DNA of 64,000 nucleotides from Glandiceps talaboti (GCF_964340395.1 NC_135567.1:16280306-16344305), one strand, 5' to 3'; positions 42,601 through 54,436 are shown, counted from the first letter of the stretch. Made by a program: numbers and translations. Notes: generated by a model from the sequence alone, not told the origin.

Positions 42601-43883
42601 GGTAAAGTGAAGTGACTGAAGAACTCAAGTAGATTTTACCTACTTTCCACCTTGAACAAAAACACTGGTAGGGAACCCTGGTAAAATGACTGGGGAACTC
42701 AGGTTGATTTTTACCCCAACGGGCATGAGTAGATTTCACCTACATTTGTATTAACCACCCTTATCAAAAACAAAACCTAACAGTTACCACAACAACTTCT
42801 GTGTTTTTTTTATCAGGGAGCGAGTTTGATGATGATGAACCGTTCAGCGAATCAGAAGACAGCGACGACTCATGGACCACACAAGAAGAGTTCAGTTCGG
42901 AGTTAATACTGAGTATGATGAATACGTCAGATAACGATGAAAAACCATTTGCATGTCCTGTACCAGGATGTAAGAAACGTTACAAAAATGTAAATGGTAT
43001 AAAATATCATGCCAAAAATGGACACAGAAAAGACACAAAGGTATGCTGTAAAAAATTTTATTCTTGCGATAACATTTTACCTTGTGTTAAAAGGTCAAAA
43101 TAGAACAAGGTGAACTTATTCTCATGCATGCACATAGTAATACATGTGTAGCGCATAGAGTGGAAGTTTATGTTGTTCTGTTTCTTGATATGACACACTG
43201 TGATTATGTTATCCCATTTCATGATATCAGACACACTGTGATTACATCTCCTTATACCATGCACGAGCCAAGTTGAACCAAAAATATGGAATATATACTC
43301 TGGTTATTCTACGTTATCACAATGTACGCCTATGTCACAACAATGGGTGTCTACATCACTGGTTCTGCTGTATTCAAAATGAGTCACGCGTTCAAAACTG
43401 CCATTACTTTACCTGATTTTGCTTTGATATTACTGGCACTGGAATCAATATTTTATTGTTCAATATTTTTCAGCCGAAAAATACTCATGACCTAAGGGTT
43501 GTTACTAGACCCCTTAGGTCACTTGTATTTTCCTTGGCGGAATGAAGAAATATATTGGGGAATAACATTTAATTGAATAACCACATGCTGTGTTTTTTTA
43601 CATTGCATAGGTACGAAAAGGGTACAAATGTCGGTGTGGCAAAAGCTACAAGAGTTCACAAGGACTACGCCAACACCACGCCACTCAGCATCCACCTACC
43701 GCTACACCAGCTCCCATGACAACAGCAGTAAACACATTACTGGTAACCAACACAACCACCTTAGCAACCACAATGCTGCCACTGACTGTCACATCTACGA
43801 ACCCTCCAACAATAACGCAACAACCTGCAACAGGTAATGTGACAGCAACAGTCACAGCATCGCCCACGGTAACTGTTCAGTAA
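39686..43883 (+). CDS. JAZF1: JAZF1-like zinc finger protein, 251 aa
   Basis: Nuclear zinc finger protein, known in vertebrates as a TR4 (NR2C2) cofactor and NuA4/TIP60-associated subunit. Exons: 39686-39785, 41004-41076, 41774-41859, 42817-43040 and 43611-43883 (stop TAA 43881-43883). All are GT-AG and in phase. Finger 1: C9, C14, H27, H32 (TCRFGGCG, then LIEHIEDTHI). A conserved linker reads PRYLEKLEIQQPAYLSLSYI. An acidic stretch (FDDDEPFSESEDSDDSW) precedes finger 2 (KPFACPVPGCKKRYKNVNGI, then KYHAKNGH) and the CRCGKSYKSSQGLRQHH finger. Vertebrate JAZF1 (243 aa) ends soon after the last finger. Here about 55 Thr-rich residues follow. The upstream context is the shared promoter with ATP synthase subunit c. 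Confidence 0.95.
39786..41003 (+). other. JAZF1 intron 1
   Basis: AT-rich. About 40700-40900 holds two inverted GACTACCAA / TTGGTAGTC motifs within a diverged repeat. Nothing coding. Confidence 0.55.
41077..41773 (+). other. JAZF1 intron 2
   Basis: Contains the dispersed repeat at about 41530-41615 that is also found at about 37380-37470, and a G run at 41381-41390. Nothing coding. Confidence 0.55.
41880..42745. repeat. Minisatellite in JAZF1 intron 3, unit about 75 bp
   Basis: About ten imperfect copies of a unit with AACACTGGTAGGGAACCCTG, GTAAAATGACTGGGGAACT and AGGTAGATTTTACCTACTT. The last piece is itself an inverted repeat (AGGTAGATTTTACCT). Confidence 0.9.
43253..43572. repeat. Dispersed repeat in JAZF1 intron 4 (family shared with 55.5 and 60.7 kb)
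   Basis: Matches about 55548-55866 in the same direction and about 60661-60785 inverted. Shared motifs are AAAAATATGGAAT, CTGGTTCTGCTGT, CCCCTTAGGTCACT and TGATATTACTGGCACTGG-like. Three copies, no coding capacity. Confidence 0.7.
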
Positions 43884-44480
43884 AAAGTGTTGTTTTTATT
43901 CAAAAGTAATATATGATAATAGTCATTATATTTTAATATTCTTTGAATGTTTCTAAGTCTGTGATATTCAGTGTTGGTGTCTGTTCCCATGACAACAAGG
44001 TAGAAAGTCTGCTGATGTTTCCCAAAACTTGGATAGTACTCCAATTCCTGATAAATGGTGATTCCAGGACCACATCTCAGGCATGGAAATTCCTGGGCCA
44101 AAATTGAACATGGAGGTAACCAAAAGTACAAGTCGTATGGATAGTTATCGGAATAACAAGCCAATTCATTCTCAGCATTTCACCTCAGAAACAGATCAAG
44201 AAGGTCGACTTACATTTGTATTCTCACATGTGCTGATAGTAATGCACATGCAGCGCATGGAGCAGAAATCAATATCCTAATCCAAATGTTCATTTTCTAA
44301 TGGAAATTCATCTGTGTTTGTGAACCATAGTGTTCAATGTAACTTTTGTTCCAAACACAACTTGAAAATTTTACCTGAAATTTTCGACTGCACACTTCAG
44401 TCTTTGTCAACAGATTGACCCACTATTCAGTATACATGTGACCTTATACCATACTTCATAATCAGTTTGTGCAGTCTAAA
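43884..44480 (+). other. Probable JAZF1 3' UTR
   Basis: Follows the stop codon. There is no canonical AATAAA until 45951, so the 3' UTR may run through the minisatellites. Nothing else recognised. Confidence 0.4.
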
Positions 44481-44489
44481 CTACCAATT

Positions 44490-44905
44490 TGTGTATACTA
44501 CACAGGTTTGACCAGAGTACATGTATACATCATCAGTTAGTGCAAAAACCATTGTTGTACCTGTATACTTCATCAATTTGTGTATACTACATCATCAGTT
44601 TATGCATACAACATCACCCATTCATGTGTACTTCATCATCAGTTAGTGCAAAGGCCATTACAATTGTTGTACCTGTATACTTCATCAATTTGTGTATACT
44701 ACATCATCAGTTTATGCATACAACATCACCAATTTATGTGCACTTCATCAGTTAATCCTGCATTACCAATTTCTGTATACTTCAGTGGATTGTGCATACT
44801 ACTATGACAGTACTACACCATCAGTTTATGCATACTACATCACCAGTTTATGCATACTACATCACCAGTTTATGTGTACTGCATTACCAGTTTATGTGTA
44901 CTTCA
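44490..44905. repeat. Minisatellite, CATCA-rich units
   Basis: Imperfect copies of a unit with GTATACTTCATCAATTTGTG and ACATCATCAGTTTATGCATA, downstream of JAZF1. Confidence 0.85.
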
Positions 44906-45099
44906 TGTTTTCCCATGGAAACTAGCTGAATCAGAGAAATGTTAATTTATCTTAAAATACCTGAAGATACATTCTCAACTTCGACAACTTTCACACACAG
45001 ATATCATATTCCTGTTGCCATTTATCTTTTCACAAAAAATGTTGTCTATGATATTAGTTTGTTGTGAAGTAGCGTCATCTGTGGTATATAAAGATTTTT

Positions 45100-45800
45100 G
45101 TGAAATAGGGCATTCTATGGCATGAAAAGGGACATATCAAATAGCGACCTCTATGGTATGAAAGGACCTTTTGTGAAATAAGACACTCTGGCATTGAAAA
45201 GTGTCTTATCAAACACTGCCATATATAGTATGAATGACCATATAAGGCACAGTGTCGTGTCAAATAGCGCCGTCTATGGTATGAATGACCATATAAGGCA
45301 CAGTGTCTTGTCAAATAGCACCGTCTATGATATGAATGACCATATAAGGCCAAGTGTCTTGTCTAATAGCGCCGACTATGGTATGAATGACCATATAAGG
45401 TACAGTGTCTCGTCAAATAGAACCGTCTATAGTATCTTACAGTGTCTTTTCAAATACAATGTAGCACCGTCTATGGTATGAATGACCATATAAGGCATAG
45501 TGTCTTGTCAAATAGCACCGTCTATGGTATGAATGACCATATAAGGCACAGTGTCTTTTCAAATAGCACCGTCTATAGTATGAATGACCATATAAGGTAC
45601 AGTGTCTCGTCAAATAGAACCGTCTATAGTATGAATGACCATATAAGGCACAGTGTCTTATCAAACACTGCCATCTATGGTATGAATGACCATATAAGGC
45701 ACAGTGTCTTGGCAAATATTGCCATATGTGGTATGGATGACCATATAAGGCACTCTCTGGCATGAACAACGTCTTGTCAAATACTGCCATCTATGGTATA
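45100..45800. repeat. 51-bp minisatellite carrying a perfect CArG box in each unit
   Basis: Each unit contains TATGGTATGAATGACC running into CCATATAAGG and CACAGTGTCTTGTCAAATAG. Perfect CCATATAAGG copies start at 45238, 45289, 45340, 45391, 45486, 45537, 45588, 45639, 45690 and 45741. Spacing is exactly 51 bp apart from one 95-bp step. CC(A/T)6GG is the SRF site. The unit is 17 codons long, so long open frames on both strands are artefacts. Confidence 0.9.
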
Positions 45801-45950
45801 AAATGGTTACTGTGTCACAGCACCATCTGTAACAGAAATTTTTCAGAACAGTGTCATCTTTCGCATGAATTTGATACATTGTAGTCTCTACATCATACTT
45901 TTTGCACCAAACACTCTGAGATTTCACTGCCACTTCTTAAAAGTGTATAC

Positions 45951-45956
45951 CAATAA
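45951..45956 (+). terminator. Possible JAZF1 polyadenylation signal
   Basis: First AATAAA after the JAZF1 stop codon. Use would give a 3' UTR of about 2.1 kb containing two minisatellites. Confidence 0.3.
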
Positions 45957-46164
45957 ATTTTAACATGGCACAAAAATCTGATATACGTGAATATTTCAGA
46001 ATACGTCTAAATATGAGTAGACTATTTTGAATTTATAGCAATGTACAATATATATGCTATCCTATGAATGTAGCACTTTTATGCTATATTCAGTTGTGGT
46101 CTTTTTTCTGTTCCATTTTAGTGTGCAATATTACTGCAGTGGAAAGTGATCTGTGCAGGAATGA

Positions 46165-46895
46165 AAGTCAGAACGGATACAATTGTTGAATGTGTCTGTC
46201 TCTCACAGAGGGTGATTTATATACATTGTAATACAATTGTTGCATGTGTCTGTCTCTTGCAGAGGGTGATTTATATACATTGTAATACAATTGTTGCATG
46301 TGTCTGTCTCTTGCAAAGTGGATTTGTACACATTGTAATACAATTGTTGTATGTGTCTGTCTCTCGCAGAGGGTGATTTATATACATTGTAATACAATTG
46401 TTGCATATGTCTGTCTCTTGCAAAGTCGATTTGTACACATTGTAATACAATTGTTGTATGTGTCTGTCTCTCATAGAGGGTGATTTATATACATTACAAT
46501 ACAATTGTTGTATGTGTCTGTCTCTTGTAGAGGGTGATTTATATACATTGTAACACAATTGTTGCATGTGTATGTCTCTTGCAAAGTGGATTTATATACA
46601 TTACAATACAATTGTTGCCCATGTCTGTCTCTTGTAGAGGGTGATTTATATACATTGTAATACAATTGTTGCATATGTCTGTCTCTTGCAAAGTGGATTT
46701 GTACACATTGTAATACAATAGTTGTAGTGTCTGTCTGTTGTAGAGTGGATTTATATACATTGTAATATGATTGTTGCATGTGTCTGTCTCTTGTAGAGTG
46801 GATTTATACACATTGTAATACAATTGTTGCATGTGTCTGTCTCTTGTAGAATGGATTTATATATACATTGTAATACAATTGTTGCATTTGTCTAC
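46165..46895. repeat. 54-bp minisatellite
   Basis: About thirteen copies of a unit with ACAATTGTTGCATGTGTCTG, TCTCTTGCAGAGGGTGATTT and ATATACATTGTAAT. The unit is 54 bp, with one-base variants. Open frames on both strands are artefacts. Confidence 0.9.
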
Positions 46896-47189
46896 ATGGT
46901 GTAGTCTTTACATAGTGTAGTATCATGACTTGATGCATCATAGACCCTCCACGTGGGTAGAGGGTCTATGGATGCATGTATTGTCTGTCAAAATTATGAC
47001 ATTGATGTGTGCTGTCTTTCATGTAGTCCTTGTGTAGTGAATCACCCTCTGCACGAGGAGCAGACACAGACAAAAATTCTACCCGTTCTTATTTTGTTCC
47101 TGCATGGCGTACATTCCTCTGTTGTATTTGATCACAGTGAAGATATAAATTGAACATGTTCTTCCTGCATAGGAACAGAGTTGTTGATT

Positions 47190-47460
47190 AAGTTGTAATT
47201 TCTGTGTTCTCTCTGGACCACGTAACAGGGACTCAGATCCCTTTTGTAATATCTGTGTTCTGTCTGAACAAGGTAACATGGACACTGAGCCCACTTGTAA
47301 TTTCTGTGTTCTCTTTGAACAAGGTAACAGGGACACTGAGCCCTTTTGTAACTTCTGTGTTCTCTCTGAACAAGGTAACAGGGACACTGAGCCCTCTTGT
47401 AATTTCTGTGTTCTCTCTGGACAAGGTAACAGGGACACTGTGCCCTTTTCAATGTCTGAG
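47190..47460. repeat. 51-bp minisatellite
   Basis: Five copies of a unit with TTGTAATTTCTGTGTTCTCT, CTGAACAAGGTAACAGGGAC and ACTGAGCCC. Same unit length as the CArG-box array, but an unrelated sequence. Confidence 0.9.
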
Positions 47461-48240
47461 TCAACTTGGAACTTAGGCCATTTGTAATATCTGTGTGCTT
47501 TCTGAATATTAATGTAAAGCGGAAATTAGCCATCTTGTAATTTCTATGTTCTCCTTGAATAAGGTAATGCTGGAGTCATCATTTTGTCTTGTAATTCCAT
47601 GTTTGTTTTGTAGTTAGCTAAATCATGGATAAGTCACATGATTATCACATGATTGTCTGTGTGTATGGTGTGTGTTTACTCAAGACAGCCTATCATCAAG
47701 GGAAAAAAATGGTATTTTTCACAATAGTCCGAGTATGGCAACTCGCAACATATTTCTTGTCAGTCTGAAATTTTTAAATGGTGCAAAAATTTAAATATAT
47801 GAAAAAAAAAAGTATTGTTTGTCTGTTTATTTGTAGGCAGACATACGTAACGGTGAAATGTAACTTTCTTGACCTTAGTTTTCATAGAAGGAAGTGTACA
47901 AATGTAGTGAATTTTAATTTTTTGCTTATGAAATTATGTAGTACTGTACAAAAATGTATAAGAATCATGTGTCAAATTCACCAGTACTCATAAAATGATA
48001 GAAATTGTGAATTCGATTTGTTGTAGAAATTAGTACCAATGATAGTTTGATTGGTACTACTTACATAGATGTCATTCTGAAATGTCATTTTTAAAGTCAA
48101 GAATTTGAAGATTTTTTTTCTCACAAATTTGTCGGAAATGAAATTCTCATGGCTCTTTCGTTTAATGTATTGTCTTTTGATGTCAAACTAATGCAGTCAG
48201 GAATAAGAACTGATAAGGAGAAATGTTTATGTAGTACCTC
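47461..48240. other. Intergenic, no gene seen
   Basis: AT-rich, with A and T runs at about 47800 and 48111. No supported gene. Confidence 0.4.
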
Positions 48241-48469
48241 AATAGGGAACTTGCAATCCAGGACTATGGGATTATCTGTGGTTATCATAATCCCTAATCT
48301 GGAGCTGCTGATAAAATTAACCTCCCACAATTGTCAGAGTCACTATAAATTGATTATCTGTGGTTTCAAACAATGTATTGATATTGTTTATAATACTAAT
48401 TGATTAGTATTTATTATCACTTTTCCCATGATGCAACATTCAGTATGGCAGATTTGCAAGTTCCCTATT
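48241..48469. mobile_element. MITE, GGGAACTTGCAA-TIR family, copy 2 (both ends present)
   Basis: Begins AATAGGGAACTTGCAA and ends TTGCAAGTTCCCTATT, a 16-bp perfect inverted repeat. The length is 229 bp. Internal motifs match copies at 22613-22840 and 53443-53669. Confidence 0.85.
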
Positions 48470-50095
48470 TGACGTATATCTCGATAATTTTTAGTGTCAC
48501 GAACAGGATAATTTACCCTTACATGATCAGACACATTTAACCCAAGTATGCCACATATGGAAAGCAGTGTGTATATTTTCTAATCATGAATACTTACAGA
48601 AAAGCGAGGGATTGGACAAAATTGGCCATCATCGTAAACCACCAGTCTCTTTACAACACTGTCCAAAATGAACTCATCATAGTTCGTTGCGTCAGCAGAT
48701 ATCATTCTCGCAAACCCAAGTTGTTATTTCTTCCGCGCCACTCCACATTTCTGGCAGATGCGTCTTGGACGATGCTGTAAAAAGGGCTGGGGTTTACAAT
48801 AACGCAGAAATATGTGTTCTGCCTGGCTTTTGAGAATGTCCAAGGCAAATGTTTACAGTAAAAGTAGTGTACGATATCTGAAAATATTTTATGTTAATGA
48901 AAATATTGTAATTTTATCTGGATGGGCATACATGACAAATCTGTCAGTAATTTAAATTTGAAAAATATTTATTCAGATCGGAATAAGTATGGAAAGTACA
49001 TTGTATGTTAGTTTCCTCATGTCCTGAATGGGATAATTATCCAGTTTCTAATATTCCTGACTGCAATACAAACCTAAATGGTCAACTCACTAAAATCATT
49101 ACAAAAATTGTCACTTTTTTCCATGCATAATTTCTGACAAACTAATTACTTCTTTTAGAATGAAAGCATAGTAAATATTCTGTTCAATGAACTGATACCA
49201 AAATAATTATATAAAAGTGAATATATTTTGCAAATTTGTGAAAAGGAAGACTTCTTGTCAAAAATTTGAACATACAAGATTTGTTCTGTTTGTGACATTG
49301 TTACATTCTTGATGCTCATTGGACAATGGCAACATATGAATTGGCAGATAGTGATATCACAAACAGAATACTTCAGTTTGTGTCAGTAAACATGGAGTTC
49401 GCCTCGGAATCATGTATATTTGTCAAATATTTTAATTTGGCATTGTGGCACATTTCAGACCATAAAATATGATCTATATAAAAAAATTGCCATTAAAATC
49501 AGTAATATGGATGTGAAAATAGACTAAGCATATACAAGCAGAAGAAGTGTTCTGCCCAATTAGCATGTATTCAGAAATATGAATATTCATGAATATCATG
49601 AATATTCATGAGCCCAAAATATATAAATTGCATATCATAAAAAATACATTTCCAGAGCTTAGAGAACCCTACTGAGTAAGCTTCCATAGAAATGCACCAT
49701 AATGCAGCTTGGTTGTTGAGATCAAAGTACTAGTATTTCAATCTTTATCTGCTAGAGCCCTTGGGCAATTCTGCCCACATAAAACGTAGCCCCATGTTGC
49801 CTGGCACAAAGGCGCTATTGAGTGCCTGTGCGTGGTAGTGTATTCCTCAGCTTTTGTTGAGCAATATTCCAGATACGTATCTGAGGTCTTGTTACAAGAT
49901 GAGTGCATCTGTTTAGATACATAAGCTTGCCACTTTTAAACATGCATATATTAATATCCTAATTTGCATAATAATTTATGTTAGAGTTTAATAACTACAT
50001 CTTGTGTTTTTGTTGGAATACTAGACGTTTTCTTTGTTCTCACAAAATTGTTATTTAGTACCCATTCTCCCCTACAATTATGTAATAATGAAAAC
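48470..50095. other. Intergenic, no gene seen
   Basis: AT-rich. GAATATTCATGAATATCATG near 49580 is a short palindromic stretch. No gene or RNA supported. Confidence 0.4.
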
Positions 50096-50630
50096 ATCTT
50101 ATTTGCATAACAATGCATTCTTTTGTAATATATATTGCTTCTGACTCAGCCATTGTTAGTTAGTGTGAATCTGGTTATTGATAGTTTGCAGGGTTGTCTT
50201 ATCAAGTCTGTAAGTGTCAGTATGCCCTCAGATGTTATTAGTCAACCCCATTTACCAGGGTAGTGAGGTTGGAGCAGTGTGATGTCTTTTACAATCAAAG
50301 TTGTTCAGTCACCACTGTAAATTAGCCAATGTGATAATAAAATCACCTAATTTGCATAACACAAGCAATTTACATAAAACATCCAGATTGCATAACACTT
50401 CATTATTTTATAATGTATATTTCCCTAGATGCGGCCATTTTATTTTAGTGTGAAACTGGTTATACGTAGTTTGCAGGGTTCTCCTGCATTAACTGTAAAA
50501 TATAGCTTTATCCACCCTGCATTTATGTGAAAGTGAAAATACCCAATTTGCATAACAATACATTCTTTTGTAATGTATATTTCTCCTGACTCAACCATTT
50601 TCATGTAGGGAGATACTGTGAACTTTTGTT
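50096..50630. repeat. Degenerate repeat, three copies
   Basis: Copies at about 50100-50215, 50388-50500 and 50547-50625 share TTTGCATAACAATGCATTCT, TTTTGTAATGTATATT and GTTTGCAGGGTT. Spacing is irregular. Confidence 0.6.
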
Positions 50631-50695
50631 GGTTACCTTAAGTCATCTAGAGTACATTTTTGTTTTGTGTATAGAAACTTTTGTATTGTCTTTTT

Positions 50696-53146
50696 TAGCT
50701 CCGCTGTCAGCGAAAGCTGAAAGCGTAGCTTTAGGTATAGGTGGGTATTGAGGTATAGAGAGTAGAGTGAATCATAGGTGTCCGTCAAACTTTTATATTT
50801 TTACTATCTACTCCATAAGTGACAGTCGGAATTCTTCGATATTTAGTGTGCATGTTCCCTGGGGGGAGGCTATTCAGATTTGTTCATGCCAAGTTGATCT
50901 GTGCCATTTTCAATTTTTTATGATTTTTTTTCATAAAATGTCATTTTCATCAACTCCTTGAAAACCTCTTATTAGATTGCTTTGATATCTGGCGTGTTGA
51001 TGCGCAGGGGGTAGCTTACTCAGATTTGTTAATTTCAAGTCAGCACATCCTCATTTTTATTTATTATGATTTTTTTTTTGTAATTTGAAAAAAAAATGAA
51101 TATGTTAATGAGCATAATGACCGACGCCATATTGGAAATCAGTCGACGAGACTTTAAGTAAACTGCCACTTTTCAAAAGACACTATTGACGTCAAACAAG
51201 CAATGTAATATGTGCTATAGTCATAATTCTACGCATTGGGCGCCCAAATGACAAGCGTTTGTTCGAAACAGGGTTGTAAACTTCAAATCCAATTCTGCAC
51301 CCTTCTACATTATCAGCCAATCCGCAACATCCTCATTTGCATACTCTATCCTGATTCGACCAGAAGCTGAAGGTGACCTCATTCGACCGAGCGATTTTCC
51401 ACAGCAAGTATCTTGAGTATCAACACAGGACGTTCTTAGTACTCACTAAAATCACACTTCAGACCCACTATAAAAGTGTGATGTTTTCAGATAACATGTA
51501 ACTTGTGGTTAATTCTATATTGTCGTGCAATTTGGAATGACAGTGAACCAGAATTCAGACAACTTGCGTAAGGAAGGGCATGCCAGGCATGCGGTTGAAG
51601 TTTAAATATGGCCGACAGTTCACATGTAAAGTTAAACGACATGAACGTGTCTTGCCTTTCCAAAATGCAAATATTTGGCAAGTAAAAATAATTAAAATAA
51701 TTACAACTTTAATTTGGCTTCAGACTTTGCATTATGTTTTGCGTATCTTTCCCCGTTTTACATGTAAATCCGAAAAGGTTCTCTCTCATCATGTCATCAG
51801 TGTCAGTGATCATACCTCGCGGGGTAGTCCTCGGGTGCACGAGTCTGTATTACTGACTTGACTCTAAACACCGGAGGGGGAGGGACAATTGTCAGAATCG
51901 AGTCCCGAATTCCTCCGTATGCAAGCAGGACTACGTGCGGGGCTGCTTTGAGTACGAGCGAAGTGAGGCATGTTGAGGTATTTTGTTGAGAATTATAAAT
52001 ATTGCGAAATGTCAAGTACAAGGTTTAAATACAATGGAATGATGAAAAAAATGGCAGAGTCTGCTGACAGGCGCCGGTCACAAAAAACACTGTGAATTAA
52101 AATATCAGACGATGCGATGTACATGTATGTATTAATCGCCGACAATCCACCCGTATGCACGAGGGACTAACCCGGAAGCAAGTCGTTGTCAGCCATACGT
52201 TACAGTGGTAACATCGTCCGAGAAATCGCTGCGTTCAGAGTGTCATTATTCACAGAATTGTTGTTTTCGAGTGAAAACCCGTCTTGAATTGTATAACTCT
52301 AACAAATGAAGACATGTCAAGTTATATTTTGAAAGTTGTATCGCTAGTTTGAGACGATTTTCTCACGTACTATAGTACTATCGAGGCTTACTTGGAAGTA
52401 GTAGGACCTTCCAGTTCATCGGGAAGTTTAGCCAGTCCGATAATTCTTTCTGGTTTAGTTTACAACACTTTTGATCACGCAGATTTTGTTGTTGTGATGA
52501 AAAGAAATTAAAAAAAGATCATTTCAACCATTTCGTTGTGTTTTCTTTGTGAAAGGTAACCGAACATGAACGAGTGTTACCACTGTAACGTATGGCTGAG
52601 AATGACTCTCTTCCGGGTACTTGAGATTGTCGCCGTACGGAAACTAAGATGGCGATTAATACATTTCTTCCCTATATATATCTACCACAACTAGAACAAG
52701 TTGAATGTTGTTGACTTTGTAAATTTGTTAGAAAATTGAAATTGAAATTGCCTCAAAATTATTTTAGATCCCTAGTTTATTTCATTCTTCATTAAAATTT
52801 TCCAGGGTTACAGCTGTAAGACACTGGAATTACTTATAGCCAACCTCAAAATCCTCTTTTTTTCTTTTTCTTGTGTGCATTTCCCAGTCATTTTATTTTG
52901 AGATTTTGTGCAATTTTTCATAACAGTAGATTTTTGTTATAAAATGGTGACTATGGTATAAAAGTACAATACATTACCAACTTCTGTGTAAAATGTGTTT
53001 TATAGTGAGACATCATATGAAACCACTAACCACTTTATTGCATCACTAAAACAAAACTGCATAGTGACTCAAAGAGCTGAAGACCTGAACCACTTCTACA
53101 TGTCACCAAAATAAAAAATTAAATTTAAAAAAAAACAGCGGAGCTA
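50696..53146. mobile_element. Possible 2.45-kb element with TAGCTCCGCTGT ends, containing a foldback element
   Basis: TAGCTCCGCTGT at 50696-50707 is inverted as ACAGCGGAGCTA at 53135-53146. No transposase frame is visible between them. A separate foldback element (52123-52680) lies inside. The pairing of the outer ends rests on a 12-bp match and is tentative. Confidence 0.4.
52123..52680. mobile_element. Foldback element with about 100-bp inverted arms
   Basis: The left arm starts TGTATTAATCGCC and the right arm ends GGCGATTAATACA. The arms share CAGCCATACGTTACAGTGGT in inverted orientation, and both include a CCGGAAG/CTTCCGG motif. The central spacer is about 330 bp. Non-coding. Confidence 0.75.
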
Positions 53147-53442
53147 TTCTGACCGATAGGTCGCTTGTTTAAATATGTCTTCTGTATTTTTTTTAGAAAT
53201 GTTTACTCTTGAGATTAGTTCTTTTTAGTTCTTTTTAATTCAACAGAAATTAAGAGACAGGCAAACAAAGATAGACACAAACTGAAAGTACATGTTTAGT
53301 AGATTGCACAAGTGGGTGATAGTAGTGTTTTATACTCACCCTGTGATCATAGTAGCGCAAACACTGAATTAGGTTGAATGTGTAGCCATGTGAGGAAAAT
53401 TTACTCTCAGAAATGCCACCCTACTGACAGTACTGTGAGTGC

Positions 53443-53669
53443 AATAGGGAACTTGCAATCCAGACTGAGCATGCTCAGATGCAAAGGACTATGGGATAGT
53501 CTGTACCTAATCTGGAGTTATCAATAGAATAAACCTATAGAGGTCAGGCTAGTCATGACTTGATTAATTGTGGTTACAAACTATCATACAATGATATGAT
53601 TGGCTGATATTTATTATCATATTTCCCATGATGCAACATTCAAGATGGCAGGTTTGCAAGTCCCATATT
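53443..53669. mobile_element. MITE, GGGAACTTGCAA-TIR family, copy 3
   Basis: Begins AATAGGGAACTTGCAATCCA, and the right end TTTGCAAGTCCCATATT is slightly diverged. Internal motifs match the other two copies. Confidence 0.8.
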
Positions 53670-54019
53670 AGGAATTTTACATCTTGTTGCAGATTTTTGT
53701 GAGATATGCAAATATGCCTAGCAACAATGGTTGTCAAACATATGATGAGGTTGAGTTTGCACCCACGTTAGGCAAATTTGTTCTCAGAAATGCCACCCTT
53801 CTGTAAGAGTAGTTATATCAACATATTGAAACAAATTGTAGCTTGTGTCTATCTTAGTTTGTGTATAGCTTGATTTCCAATACGCTAGAATATAGGTGTT
53901 GGTTTTCAAATTTGTGTTGAGGGTCAGGGTAGCCAAGACTATTTAGTCAGCAAAAATCTGAATCATGTGATCAAAGAGCATAGAATCTAATTGATGGTGA
54001 GTTTCACTATGTCATCTAA
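53670..54019. other. Intergenic, no gene seen
   Basis: AT-rich. No repeat array or gene recognised. Confidence 0.4.
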
Positions 54020-54214
54020 ATGTATTTTTTGATAAAACTTTTTAACGTAACCGTTTCCAACGTTTTGATGAATGGTATAGCAGAAATAATAGTTGTAGAC
54101 AGTTTCAATGATCAGACATGTTTGACAAGAGTTACTTTCAACCGAACAACTTCAACACAAATTGAGATAAGTGACAGCTATCCAATTAATGTAAGTACAT
54201 GTCATAAACTGTGA
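54020..54214 (+). other. Open frame of 64 codons with protein-like composition, unproven
   Basis: The frame from ATG 54020 to TGA has alternating hydrophobic residues (NVTVSNVLMNGIAEIIVVDS), an N-glycosylation site and an internal strong donor (GTAAGT from 54191). There is no clear acceptor before it and no recognised domain. It may be a chance frame or an isolated exon. Confidence 0.2.
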
Positions 54215-54287
54215 TGGGTGAGTGCAGCCAGATCAATGCTATATATGAGTGTGAAATTGACCGACATACATGTAGCTCAAATATACC

Positions 54288-54436
54288 TGGTTTCACTCCC
54301 ACTCCCCATCCCCATGCCCCACTCACACCCACTCCCCACACCCACCCCTATCCCCTCACACCCACTCCCCACCCCCCTCACACCCACTCCCTACACCCCA
54401 CCCTTTCACACCCATTCCCCACCTCCACCCAAACCC
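54288..54436. repeat. C-rich simple repeat (CACCCACTCCCC)
   Basis: Imperfect repeat of CCCCACACCCACT and TCACACCCACTCCCC units. Confidence 0.9.

Noticed and set aside
45194-45790. Long open frames on both strands with a 17-residue repeat
   Set aside because: They come from a 51-bp tandem repeat whose length is a multiple of three. Both strands are open, and there is no start context or splice support.
45100-45800. CRISPR-like direct repeats
   Set aside because: The repeats are contiguous without unique spacers and lie in a eukaryotic genome. It is a minisatellite.
46203-47533. Repetitive open frames on both strands
   Set aside because: Products of 54-bp and 51-bp minisatellites, not genes.
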